Source of the DNA: Paralithodes platypus
Taxonomy: Eukaryota; Arthropoda; Malacostraca; Decapoda; Lithodidae
Length of the DNA: 64,000 nt
Reading direction: 5' to 3'
Assembly: GCA_032716605.1 (NCBI GenBank)
Contig: CM064492.1
Location: 54,020,131-54,084,130, forward strand
Shown here: piece after piece, positions 10,691 to 20,217 of the stretch
Layout: each line of letters starts with the position of its first letter
Position numbering within the stretch: position 1 is the stretch's first letter
Position numbers and translations under genes: made by a program
The notes under the pieces: generated by a model
Database searches by the model: none
What the model saw: the letters and a program-made list of their open reading frames with translations, nothing else
What the model was told of the DNA's origin: nothing

Positions 10691-10869
10691 TGGAGTATTC
10701 AATCAGTTATGCAAGATAAGCTCAAGGTATGTCATACAAGTTAAGTACACACAGACAATTTAAGCCTACAATGTTAGCCCATGATACATAGTAAGCCCTG
10801 AGTTAAGATCTTCAATGCAAGATAAGCCCTGTTTAATACACTTTTATAACATTTCTTCTACAGTTTCGA

Positions 10870-10910
10870 CACACTTTAGAATTATTATTATTATTATTAT
10901 TATTATTATT
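10870..10910. repeat. (TTA)n microsatellite
   Basis: About 12 ATT units. The flanking 10700-10870 shows nothing recognisable. Confidence 0.9.
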
Positions 10911-10959
10911 TGTATCCTTATATACTTGTTTAAATATTGATTATTTCAGTAGTACCGGT

Positions 10960-11176
10960 ACTATAGCCCATTAATTATAGGTAGGCCAAAAATCTTGACC
11001 ACTAACCTCTATAACTCATAAACAACTAGAGTAATCTACCTAATATGTTTACTATTTGGGAAGAGTCAGCCAGGAAATAGGAATGGAAATCTACAGCATA
11101 TTTTCTCTGGCCCTTATTGAGTTACGGAAGATAGAGGTGACGATCTCCTGTCTACTTATACAGAATGGACTATAGT
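10960..11176. mobile_element. family E inverted-repeat MITE
   Basis: 217 bp with ends ACTATAGCCCATTAATTATA and CAGAATGGACTATAGT. Internal inverted blocks include AACCTCTATAACTCATAAAC and TTGAGTTACGGAAGATAGAG. A second copy lies at 62617-62842. No ORF. Confidence 0.75.
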
Positions 11177-11285
11177 AGTGGTGGTACTATGAATTATATG
11201 CACATATTTGTGTTGTATTATTATTGGGGAAGATATTCATTGTTTGCCTTCAGTTCTAGAAACTACCGGTCTATAAGTTAATACA

Positions 11286-12760
11286 TTTGTTATGTTGTAT
11301 ATATTTGTTATGCTGTATATATTTGTTATGCTGTATATATTTGTTATGTTGTATATATTTGTTATGTTGTATATATTTGTTATGTTGTATATATTTGTTA
11401 TGTTGTATATATTTGTTATGTTGTATATATTTGTTATGCTGTATATATTTGTTATGTTGTATATATTTGTTATGTTGTATATATTTGTTATGTTGTATAT
11501 ATTTGTTATGTTGTATATATTTTGTTATGTTGTATATATTGTTATGTTGTATATATTTGTTATGCTGTATATATTTGTTATGCTGTATATATTTGTTATG
11601 TTGTATATATTTGTTATGTTGTATATATTTGTTATGTTGTATATATTTGTTATGTTGTATATATTTGTTATGTTGTATATATTTGTTATGTTGTATATAT
11701 TTGTTATGTTGTATATATTTGTTATGTTGTATATATTTGTTATGTTGTATATATTTGTTATGTTGTATATATTTGTTATGTTGTATATATTTGTTATGTT
11801 GTATATATTTGTTATGTTGTATATATTGTTATGTTGTATATATTTGTTATGTTGTATATATTTGTTATGTTGTATATATTTGTTATGTTGTATATATTTG
11901 TTATGTTGTATATATTTGTTATGTTGTATATATTTGTTATGTTGTATATATTTGTTATGTTGCATATATTTGTAATGCTGCATATATTTGTTATGCTGTA
12001 TATATTTGTTATGCTGTATATATTTATTATGCTGCATATATTTGTTATGCTGCATATATTTGTTATGCTGTATATATTTGTTATGCGGTATATATTTGTT
12101 ATGCTGCATATATTTGTTATGCTGTATATATTTGTTATGCTGTATATATTTGTTATGCTGTATATATTTGTTATGCTGCATATATTTGTTATGCTGTATA
12201 TATTTGTTATGCTGTATATATTTGCTATGCTGTATATATTTGTTATGCTGTATATATTTGTTATGCTGTATATATTTGTTATGCTGCATATATTTGTTAT
12301 GCTGTATATATTTGTTATGCTGTATATATTTGCTATGCTGTATATATTTGTTATGCTGTATATATTTGTTATGCTGTATATATTTGTTATGCTGTATATA
12401 TTTGTTATGCTGTATATATTTGCTATGCTGTATATATTTGTTATGCTGTATATATTTGTTATGCTGTATATATTTGTTATGCTGTATATATTTGTTATGC
12501 TGTATATATTTGTTATGCTGCATATATTTGTTATGCTGCATATATTTGTTATGCTGTATATATTTGTTATGCTGTATATATTTGTTATGCTGTATATTTC
12601 CTATGCTGTATATTTCCTATGCTGTATATTTCCTATGCTGTATATTTCCTATGCTGTATATTTCCTATGCTGTATATTTGCTATGCTGTATATTTCCTAT
12701 GCTGTATATTTCCTATGCTGTATATTTCCTATGCTGTATATTTGCTATGCTGTATATATT
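11286..12760. repeat. 18-bp AT-rich minisatellite, domain-structured
   Basis: About 80 units of the form TTATG(T/C)TGTATATATTTG. Units with TATGTTG dominate up to about 11960, TATGCTG or GCATAT variants follow to about 12590, and a shortened 16-bp form with TTTCCTATGCTG ends the array. A unit length divisible by 3 makes long LLCCIY, CYVVYI and NKYIQH frames in several phases. These are not proteins. Confidence 0.97.
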
Positions 12761-12914
12761 TGCCCCTTTCCTATAATTTAGTTGTTTTGTTAACCCTGTA
12801 ATTGAGTAGGCACAGGACATAATTCTACCGACAAAAGTACAAACTTATCTCGAAGGGGGGGGGGGTCATGAGGTTGTGTTCTTTTAAGCTTGAAAGAGGT
12901 CTAGGTAACACACT

Positions 12915-13672
12915 ACAAATATAATTATACAGTATACCGTACATAATAATATATACAGTATACCGTACATAATAATATATACAGTATACCGTACATAATA
13001 ATATATACAGTATACCGTACATAATAATATATACAGTATACCGTACATAATAATATATACAGTATACCGTACATAATAATATATACAGTATACCGTACAT
13101 AATAATATATACAGTATACCGTACATAATAATATATACAGTATACCGTACATAATAATATATACAGTATACCGTACATAATAATATATACAGTATAACGT
13201 ACATAATAATATATACAGTATAACGTACATAATAATATATACAGTATAACGTACATAATAATATATACAGTATACCGTACATAATAATATATACAGTATA
13301 CCGTACATAATAATATATACAGTATACCGTACATAATAATATATACAGTATACCGTACATAATAATATATACAGTATACCGTACATAATAATATATACAG
13401 TATAACGTACATAATAATATATACAGTATACCGTACATAATAATATATACAGTATAACGTACATAATAATATACAGTATACCGTACATAATAATATATAC
13501 AGTATACCGTACATAATAATATATACAGTATACCGTACATAATAATATATACAGTATACCGTACATAATAATATATACAGTATACCGTACATAATAATAT
13601 ATACAGTATACCGTACATAATAATATATACAGTATACCGTACATAATAATATATACAGTATACCGTACATAA
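12915..13672. repeat. 26-bp AT-rich minisatellite
   Basis: About 29 units of 26 bp containing TACCGTACATAATAATATAT and ACAGTA. TAACGTAC variants cluster around 13195-13260 and recur near 13400-13460. One short unit near 13465. The unit is partly self-complementary (TATACAGTATA). Long tyrosine-rich minus frames are artefacts. Confidence 0.97.
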
Positions 13673-13749
13673 TATTAAAATAATAACATTCTAAATATAA
13701 TACCCCTTCCCCCATTAATTCCGTAATGACAAAACCAATCATCATGACC

Positions 13750-14135
13750 TTAAGGGAGCCCACCTCGCTTTTTTTCTCTTTCTCTCCCTCTCTCTTTGAC
13801 TTGTATCCATTCGGCCCCATTCAGCCTACTGTTTTAAGACGTTTACCCTCATCCAGGTGTCAATATTTTCCTGGCGAGCGGTAGCGAGCCAGCATATATA
13901 TATATATTTGTTTTGACAGCAAGCTAAATTTGTACATTTTTCGATCGAAAAATTTCTCCGGCGAAGCCGGATTTCTCCATACAATGCTGGCTCGCTATCG
14001 CTCGCCAGGAAGAAATCGACACCTGGATAGGGATAAATGTCTTAAAACAGTTGGCTGAATGGGAACGAATGGATACAAGCCAGGGAAAGAGAGAAAAGGA
14101 GAAAAAGATGAAAAAAAGACGGTGACCCCCCTTAA
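13750..14135 (+). mobile_element. family C foldback TTAA element, complete
   Basis: 386 bp, TTAAGGGAGCCCACCTCGC to ACGGTGACCCCCCTTAA. Both TTAA copies are intact. The arms pair over about 170 nt around the hairpin CTCCGGCGAAGCCGGAT. Best reference copy of this family in the window. Confidence 0.88.
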
Positions 14136-14280
14136 TGAACCCTTATAATTAGCTACCCCATCAGTCTCTTCCTTCTTTATAGCCTAGAGAGACCCTACAG
14201 TATTAGAGATCGGCTAAAATCCGCCATTTTGGTGTCGTTAGAGCCTGTTTATTACCAGCGTTGACCCTCGGAAATTGCCG

Positions 14281-14302
14281 ATAAAAGCTCTCGTGTGATA
14301 CC
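14281..14302 (+). mobile_element. family D end fragment
   Basis: AAAAGCTCTCGTGTGATACC matches the right end of the family D element at 7247-7454, cut off before its last bases and directly followed by a B fragment. Confidence 0.6.
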
Positions 14303-14305
14303 CAT

Positions 14306-14562
14306 TGAAGGGGAGATTTGTATTGATTAGTATATATTTGTTTGTTTACTTACTTAGTTATATATACTGTTTTAAAGTTTACTCCTAAGACCTCCATCAA
14401 GCTTTGAAAAAAAAAAAAAAAAAAAAAAAAAACGAGCTAAATGTGTACATGTTTTCTACTGTCCCCATTACAGGCTCGCTATTGCTCGCCAGGGAAAAAT
14501 CGATACCTAAAAAGCACAAAAGGTCTTAAAATCGCAAACAAATGGGGCTATACATGAGGTCC

Positions 14563-14565
<3 letters not shown>
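14306..14565 (-). mobile_element. family B element, truncated
   Basis: Begins AAGGGGAGATTTGTATTGAT. Holds AAGACCTCCATCAAGCTTTG, an expanded poly-A, CAGGCTCGCTATTGCTCGCC and AAAGGTCTTAAAATCGCAAA. The far terminus is lost. Poly-A and (AC)n follow at 14563-14595. Confidence 0.7.
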
Positions 14566-14595
<30 letters not shown>

Positions 14596-14653
14596 TCCCC
14601 CTAACCTAAGTCCGTAAGGGCCATATTCATTTGATAACATATAGGCATTTAGT

Positions 14654-15001
14654 TTAAGGGGAGAGGGGCCGTTTTTCTGGTACCATTTCTTCCTCATGAT
14701 TAGCCCCATTAATTTTCAAACTTTAAGACGTTCGGCCCATTAGTTTGGCGTTTTTCAAACCTTTCGTCCAATTTATTTGTCAATATTAAGACTTTTCGTG
14801 CAATTTAGGTGTCGATTATTTCCTGGCAAGCCCGTAATTTAAGAGGAACCGGCCCTCGGCAAGTACATTTATATATCGAAAACATTCCACATTTATCTTG
14901 GGCGGGTGTTTTTATAAGCTTGGTGGAGGTCTACGGAGGAAACTAGAGACTAAATAGAAAGATACATAAATGAATAAATAAATACGGTGATCTCCCCTTA
15001 C
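14654..15001 (+). mobile_element. family B TTAA element, near complete
   Basis: 348 bp from TTAAGGGGAGAGGGGCCG to GGTGATCTCCCCTTAC (last TTAA mutated). Contains three degenerate repeats of the TTAAGAC-TT-G-CCCATTAGTTTGG type, AGGTGTCGATTATTTCCTGG and the remnant hairpin ACCGGCCCTCGGC. Confidence 0.8.
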
Positions 15002-15035
15002 AGTGACGTGCCCCCTTCTTGATCACTCCGCTATT

Positions 15036-15110
15036 ACATAACATAAGAAAATGGGAGTCTTCAGAAAGCCGATCGGCCCACACAAGGCAGATAGCTCCCT
15101 CAACGAATCC
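15036..15110 (+). repeat. dispersed repeat family I
   Basis: ACATAAGAAAATGGGAGTCT, TCAGAAAGCCGATCGGCCCA and CACAAGGCAGATAGCTCC. Related copies at 58183-58275 (+) and 63147-63207 (-). The class is unknown to me. Confidence 0.55.
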
Positions 15111-15141
15111 CCTTACGAACCTTTTGTAACCAAATCTACTC

Positions 15142-15343
15142 TTAACCCCGCATTTTGATAGTTTATTCTGGCTCTCATTAGACGATATTATACAGCTTAG
15201 GAAGGATTTGTGGGAATTAAAAGGGCAAAGACTAGCTCAATTTACCCTCTGACTTCTATACACCCTTCCTAAGCCAAATACAATCGTCTAAATATAGCCA
15301 TGGAACCGAAAAGAAATACGTAATAGTATCTTGAAAGGGTTAA
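15142..15343. mobile_element. family A TTAA-flanked MITE
   Basis: 202 bp, TTAACCCCGCATTTTGATAG to ATCTTGAAAGGGTTAA. The arms share the A pattern CTTAGGAAGG ... CCTTCCTAAG. The terminal 20 bp are more diverged than in the 6261-6475 copy. Confidence 0.75.
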
Positions 15344-15465
15344 TTATGCAACGTTGGCAATATTAGGACATGTCTCGGCACCAAGTATGTTTTGATCAAT
15401 AATTGGTATCAGCAATATCTAAGCTTCATTTCTTCATATCGAGTGAAATATACAAATATGTTCCT

Positions 15466-15936
15466 ACACTTACCCACCCTATTCAACTTCTGACAGACAC
15501 AGCACAGAACAAGCCAAACGTAATGACAGCTGGGACATGACTTAACATTTTCCTACAGTTACCCACCCTATTCAACATCTGACAGACATCAATACAGCAC
15601 AGAACAAGCCAAACGTAATGACAGCTGGGACATGACTTAACATTTTCCTACACTTACCCACCCTATTCAACATCTGACAGACATCAATACAGCACAGAGC
15701 AAGCCAAACGTAATGAGAGCTGGGACATGACTTAACATTTTCCTACACTTACCCACCCTATTCAACTTCTGACAGACACAGCACAGAGCAAGCCAAACGT
15801 AATGACAGCTGGGACATGACTTAACATTTTCCTACACTTACCCACCCTATTCAACTTCTGACAGACACAGCACAGAGCAAGCCAAACGTAATGACAGCTG
15901 GGACATGACTTATTAGCGCGACTGTACAGATATAAC
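15466..15936. repeat. 89/95-bp minisatellite
   Basis: Five units with starts spaced 89, 95, 95 and 89 bp. The difference is a 6-bp insertion near GACAGACATCAATACAGCAC versus GACAGACACAGCAC. Shared blocks include ACCCACCCTATTCAAC and AAGCCAAACGTAATGA. Confidence 0.93.
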
Positions 15937-15947
15937 ACTTACCCATT

Positions 15948-16004
15948 CTTCTATTATGTATCGATAAATCAGTTGCTAAGGGATTCATTTACCATCAGTT
16001 GACC
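15948..16004 (+). repeat. dispersed repeat family F at satellite edge
   Basis: GTTGCTAAGGGATTCATTTA followed by CCATCAGTTGA. The same motif lies at the right edge of the 43-bp array (26326-26388) and at 55638-55663. Confidence 0.5.
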
Positions 16005-16025
16005 ACATAGGCCTAATAGCCTCTC

Positions 16026-16153
16026 TTTAAGGGAGCTCACCTCTCTTTCTCTTTCTCTCCCTCTCTCTTTGGCTTGTATCCTTCCAGCCTCATTCAGCCT
16101 ACTGTATTAAGACGTTTACCCCCATCCAGGTGTCGATATTTTCCTGGCGAGTG
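16026..16153 (+). mobile_element. family C element, 5' part only
   Basis: TTAAGGGAGCTCACCTCTC through GGTGTCGATATTTTCCTGGC, then cut at the start of the GGCTAGAGACTATGGCATCC repeat that flanks the 40-bp array. Confidence 0.75.
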
Positions 16154-16202
16154 GGCTAGAGACTATGGCATCCAACGAAAGCCAAGTCCTATATTATTAG
16201 TC

Positions 16203-17145
16203 CGTATCATTGTATATTGCAAAGGTAAAATTGTGGGTTATAGTTTAAGTTATGCCTTTGGAAGTGATAATTGTGGGTTATAGTTCAAGTTATGCCTTTG
16301 GAAGTGATAATTGTGGGTTATAGTTCAAGTTATGCCTTTGGAAGTGATAATTGTGGGTTATAGTTCAAGTTATGCCTTTGGAAGTGATAATTGTGGGTTA
16401 TAGTTCAAGTTATGCCTTTGGAAGTGATAATTGTGGGTTATAGTTCAAGTTATGCCTTTGGAAGTGATAATTGTGGGTTATAGTTCAAGTTATGCCTTTG
16501 GAAGTGATAATTGTGGGTTATAGTTCAAGTTATGCCTTTGGAAGTGATAATTGTGGGTTATAGTTCAAGTTATGCCTTTGGAAGTGATAATTGTGGGTTA
16601 TAGTTCAAGTTATGCCTTTGGAAGTGATAATTGTGGGTTATAGTTCAAGTTATGCCTTTGAAAGTGATAATTGTGGGTTATAGTTCAAGTTATGCCTTTG
16701 GAAGTGATAATTGTGGGTTATAGTTCAAGTTATGCCTTTGGAAGTGATAATTGTGGGTTATAGTTCAAGTTATGCCTTTGGAAGTGATAATTGTGGGTTA
16801 TAGTTCAAGTTATGCCTTTGGAAGTTATAATTGTGGGTTATAGTTCAAGTTATGCCTTTGGAAGTTATAATTGTGGGTTATAGTTCAAGTTATGCCTTTG
16901 GAAGTGATAATTGTGGTTATAGTTCAAGTTATGCCTTTGGAAGTGATAATTGTGGGTTATAGTTCAAGTTATGCCTTTGGAAGTTATAATTGTGGGTTAT
17001 AGTTCAAGTTATGCCTTTGGAAGTGATAATTGTGGGTTATAGTTCAAGTTATGCCTTTGGAAGTGATAATTGTGGGTTATAGTTCAAGTTATGCCTTTGG
17101 AAGTGATAATTGTGGGTTATAGTTCAAGTTAAGCCTTTGGAAGTG
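16203..17145. repeat. 40-bp minisatellite, highly homogeneous
   Basis: About 23 units of 40 bp containing GAAGTGATAATTGTGGGTTA and GTTCAAGTTATGCC. Only a handful of single-base variants (GTTATAA, AAAGTG, one GGG to GG deletion). The array lies between two exact copies of GGCTAGAGACTATGGCATCC (16154-16173 and 17246-17265). Confidence 0.97.
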
Positions 17146-17325
17146 ATAAAATGGCCAAAAACAATGCTATTTCATCGTATTGTTCTTGTATTCCTCGTTA
17201 CATTCATTCATGTCTTCAAACAAAATTGCTCCGGTTTGACACCTTGGCTAGAGACTATGGCATCCGAGTGTACCCATAACCCATCCAATTACCGTCCAGA
17301 TGCAAGATATAGTGTTTGGCCTCAT

Positions 17326-17680
17326 TTAAAGGGGGGATGGGCCGGTTTTCTGGACCACTTTCTCCTTCATGTTTAGCCTCATTTGTTTTCAGATGTTAAG
17401 ATGTTTGCCCCATTAGTTAGTCGATTTTAAGACCTTTCGCCCCATTTCTTAGTCAATATTTAGACCTTTCGTGCTATTTAGGTATCGATTTTTTCCTGGC
17501 GAACGATAGTGAGCCTGTAATGTTGGAAGAACCGGCCTTCGGCCGGTTTACAAATTAAACTAGAAGGGGGATCTAATGGATTTTTTTTTTTTTTAAATTT
17601 GATGGAGGTCTAGGGAGGAAACTAGAAAAAATAATGAATACATGCAAAAATCGCCCAAAAAGTGAACCATCTCCCCTTAA
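17326..17680 (+). mobile_element. family B TTAA element, complete
   Basis: 355 bp, TTAAAGGGGGGATGGGCCGG to AACCATCTCCCCTTAA. Landmarks: CCCCATTAGTTAGTCGATTT, AGGTATCGATTTTTTCCTGG and the perfect hairpin ACCGGCCTTCGGCCGGT. Here ACCGAAAAATG after the hairpin is deleted. Confidence 0.85.
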
Positions 17681-17719
17681 CACTTTCGTCATTATTTATT
17701 CATCATCACAATAGTTGGG

Positions 17720-18134
17720 CATATAATTTTTGGGCTGGTCTATCAGAGTGAGAACTGAGCGATCTCTGCCATACCCATAGCTTACTCTGACTGTTCCTTT
17801 TACTTATATATTTTCTAGATCTCAAGTGACGGCGTCTCTTCCGTGGATTGACCTCCCAATCTACCAAGATTGGAAGCCAAAGCGTCACATTTTTCCTTTG
17901 CCCCTCAACTTTCTCTTCATAATTGGTGAGGGGCACAGGGCCCTGGGTGGGGCTTTGGTTTCCCGGGCGTTTCCGCACCCTCCTCAGCTCCCCGCCATGG
18001 AGTGGCTTCGGTAGCCCAGGCTTTATTGTGGTCGGCAGGGAGGGTTCTGTGGGGGCGCTCGGTTATGGTCTTGGCCTTGCTCGGGGCCTTGGGGCTGTTC
18101 GGCCAGGCAGCTTGGGGAACAACAACAACAACAA
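17720..18134 (+). mobile_element. retroposon R, ~400 bp, (AAC)n tail
   Basis: Matches 61317-61720 in reverse over its whole length and 3174-3241 at the 3' end. Begins near GGGCTGGTCTATCAGAGTGA and ends CAGCTTGGGGAACAACAAC with an (AAC)n tail. GC-rich compared with its surroundings. It has short open frames (for example 17826-18014) in both long copies, but no domain I recognise. It could be a SINE or the 3' end of a LINE; no RNA polymerase III boxes are evident. Confidence 0.75.
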
Positions 18135-18389
18135 CCACCTTTATTTTTCTATCACTTCAGCTACTGTTTTCTAATATTATTACATCTTTTAAGTTTAACG
18201 CATGTACTTCTGTTTTTATGTTATGCAGTTATTTTCCTTAACGCGTTGCTGTACTATATTACTTCAGTTGTAATCTATTAAATCATGCATAGAATTATCA
18301 ATGTTATCACATATCTACTTTCCGAAGAGTTTTCAGAGGGGAGAAGGGGTGTTGGCTTTGTTATATGTGTTATTAGTCTGTATACGTCG

Positions 18390-18540
18390 TCGAGGTGTCC
18401 CCCGACTGGGTGCAAGCATGTAAAACACGCTTGGACGTACTATCATACCCACTAAATATGTCCGCCTTGGCTGGGATCGAACCCAGGTCAGGCAGATTAT
18501 TTCACAATCTTCTTCGTTCATGTTCTAACGTCTTCGTCCT
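18390..18540 (-). mobile_element. tRNA-like SINE fragment
   Basis: Minus strand: GTTAGAACATGAACGAAGA, ATTGTGAAATAATCTGCCTG and ACCTGGGTTCGATCCCAGC with a full box B GGTTCGATCCC and a T-stem. Continues with CATGCTTGCACCCAGTCGGG. The D-arm is poor, so this is a SINE-like element rather than a tRNA gene. Confidence 0.5.
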
Positions 18541-18605
18541 ATTTTTCTTCTTTCTTATCCCCTTCGTTCTCATTTTATTTTTATTGTGTTACAATGTCTT
18601 TCCAC

Positions 18606-18825
18606 TAATTTCCGTACACCTGTACTGTTATTGGCACCCGTAGTCTACTAATTTCCGTACACCTGTACTGTTATTGGCACCCGTAGTCTACTAATTTCCG
18701 TACACCTGTACTGTTATTGGCACCCGTAGTCTACTAATTTCCGTACACCTGTACTGTTATTGGCACCCGTAGTCTATTAATTTCCGTACACCTGTACTGT
18801 TATTGGCATCCGTAGTCTACTAATC
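18606..18825. repeat. 43-bp minisatellite, five units
   Basis: Units contain TAATTTCCGTACACCTGTAC and TTATTGGCACCCGTAGTC. Almost identical copies. Same length as, but no sequence similarity to, the array at 24302-26324. Confidence 0.95.
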
Positions 18826-18983
18826 CCTAATGTATTGATTTATCCATACTTTTAAGTGTATTCATATTTATTTAATATTTTAATGTTTAAACAATAATAA
18901 TCTAAGAGTAAATGTCCTATTTCTTCTTTATTTATGTATAGTATAATTATAGGCTATTGTTTTCGTTAGAAAAGTCACCTTTT

Positions 18984-20217
18984 TAGAGAGCCATAGTGAT
19001 AGACATACACCAGATAGAGAGCCATAGTGATAGACATACACCAGATAGAGAGCCATAGTGATAGACATACACCAGATAGAAAGCCATAGTGATAGACATA
19101 CACCTAGATAGAGAGCCATAGTGATAGACATACACCAGATAGAAAGCCATAGTGATAGACATACACCAGATAGAAAGCCATAGTGATAGACATACACCAG
19201 ATAGAAAGCTATAGTGATAGACATACACCAGATAGAAAGCCATAGTGATAGACATACACCAGATAGAAAGCCATAGTGATAGACATACACCAGATAGAAA
19301 GCCATAGTGATAGACATACACCAGATACAAAGCCATAGTGATAGACATACACCAGATAGAAAGCCATAGTGAGAGACATACACCAGATAGAAAGCCATAG
19401 TGATAGACATACACCAGATAGAAAGCCATAGTGATAGACATACACCTAGATAGAAAGCCATAGTGATAGACATACACCAGATAGAAAGCCATAGTGATAG
19501 ACACACACCAGATAGAAAGCCATAGTGATAGACATACACCAGATAGAAAGCCATAGTGATAGACATACACCAGATAGAAAGACATAGTGATAGACATACA
19601 CCAGATAGAAAGCCATAGTGATAGACATACACCAGATAGAAAGCCATAGTGATAGACATACACCTAGATAGAAAGCCATAGTGATAGACATACACCAGAT
19701 ACAAAGCCATAGTGATACACATACACCAGATACAAAGCCATAGTGATAGACATACACCAGATAGAAAGCCATAGTGATAGACATACACCAGATAGAAAGC
19801 CATAGTGATAGACATACACCAGATAGAAAGCCATAGTGATAGACATACACCTAGATAGAAAGCCATAGTGATAGACATACACCAGATAGAAAGCCATAGT
19901 GATAGACATACACAAAATAGAAAGCCATATTGATAGACATACACCAGATAGAAAGCCATAGTGATAGACATACACCAGATACAAAGCCATAGTGATAGAC
20001 ATACACCAGATACAAAGCCATAGTGATAGACATACACCAGATAGAAAGCCATAGTGATAGACATACACCAGATAGAAAGCCATAGTGATAGACATACACC
20101 AGATAGAAAGCCATAGTGATAGACATACACCAGATAGAAAGCCATAGTGATAGACACACCAGATAGAAAGCCATAGTGATAGACATACACCCAGATAGAA
20201 AGCCATAGTGATAGACA
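18984..20217. repeat. 31-bp minisatellite, left part
   Basis: About 40 units of 31 bp containing AGATAGAAAGCCATAGTGAT and AGACATACACC, with occasional 32-bp units (CACCTAGATAG or CACCCAGATAG). The array is broken at 20218 by a LINE and resumes at 21568. Long VYHYGFLSGVCLSLW frames on the minus strand are repeat artefacts. Confidence 0.97.

Noticed and set aside
11287..12801. 504-aa and other long frames in the 18-bp array
   Set aside because: Unit length divisible by 3 and absence of stops explain them; residues simply repeat LLCCIY, CYVVYI or NKYIQH, with open frames on both strands.
16074..16283. 69-aa frame at 16 kb
   Set aside because: Spans a truncated family C element and the start of the 40-bp array.
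17826..18014. 62-aa frame and overlapping frames in retroposon R
   Set aside because: Similar frames exist in both copies, but one has a stop the other lacks and no domain is visible; no sign of coding selection can be judged from two copies.
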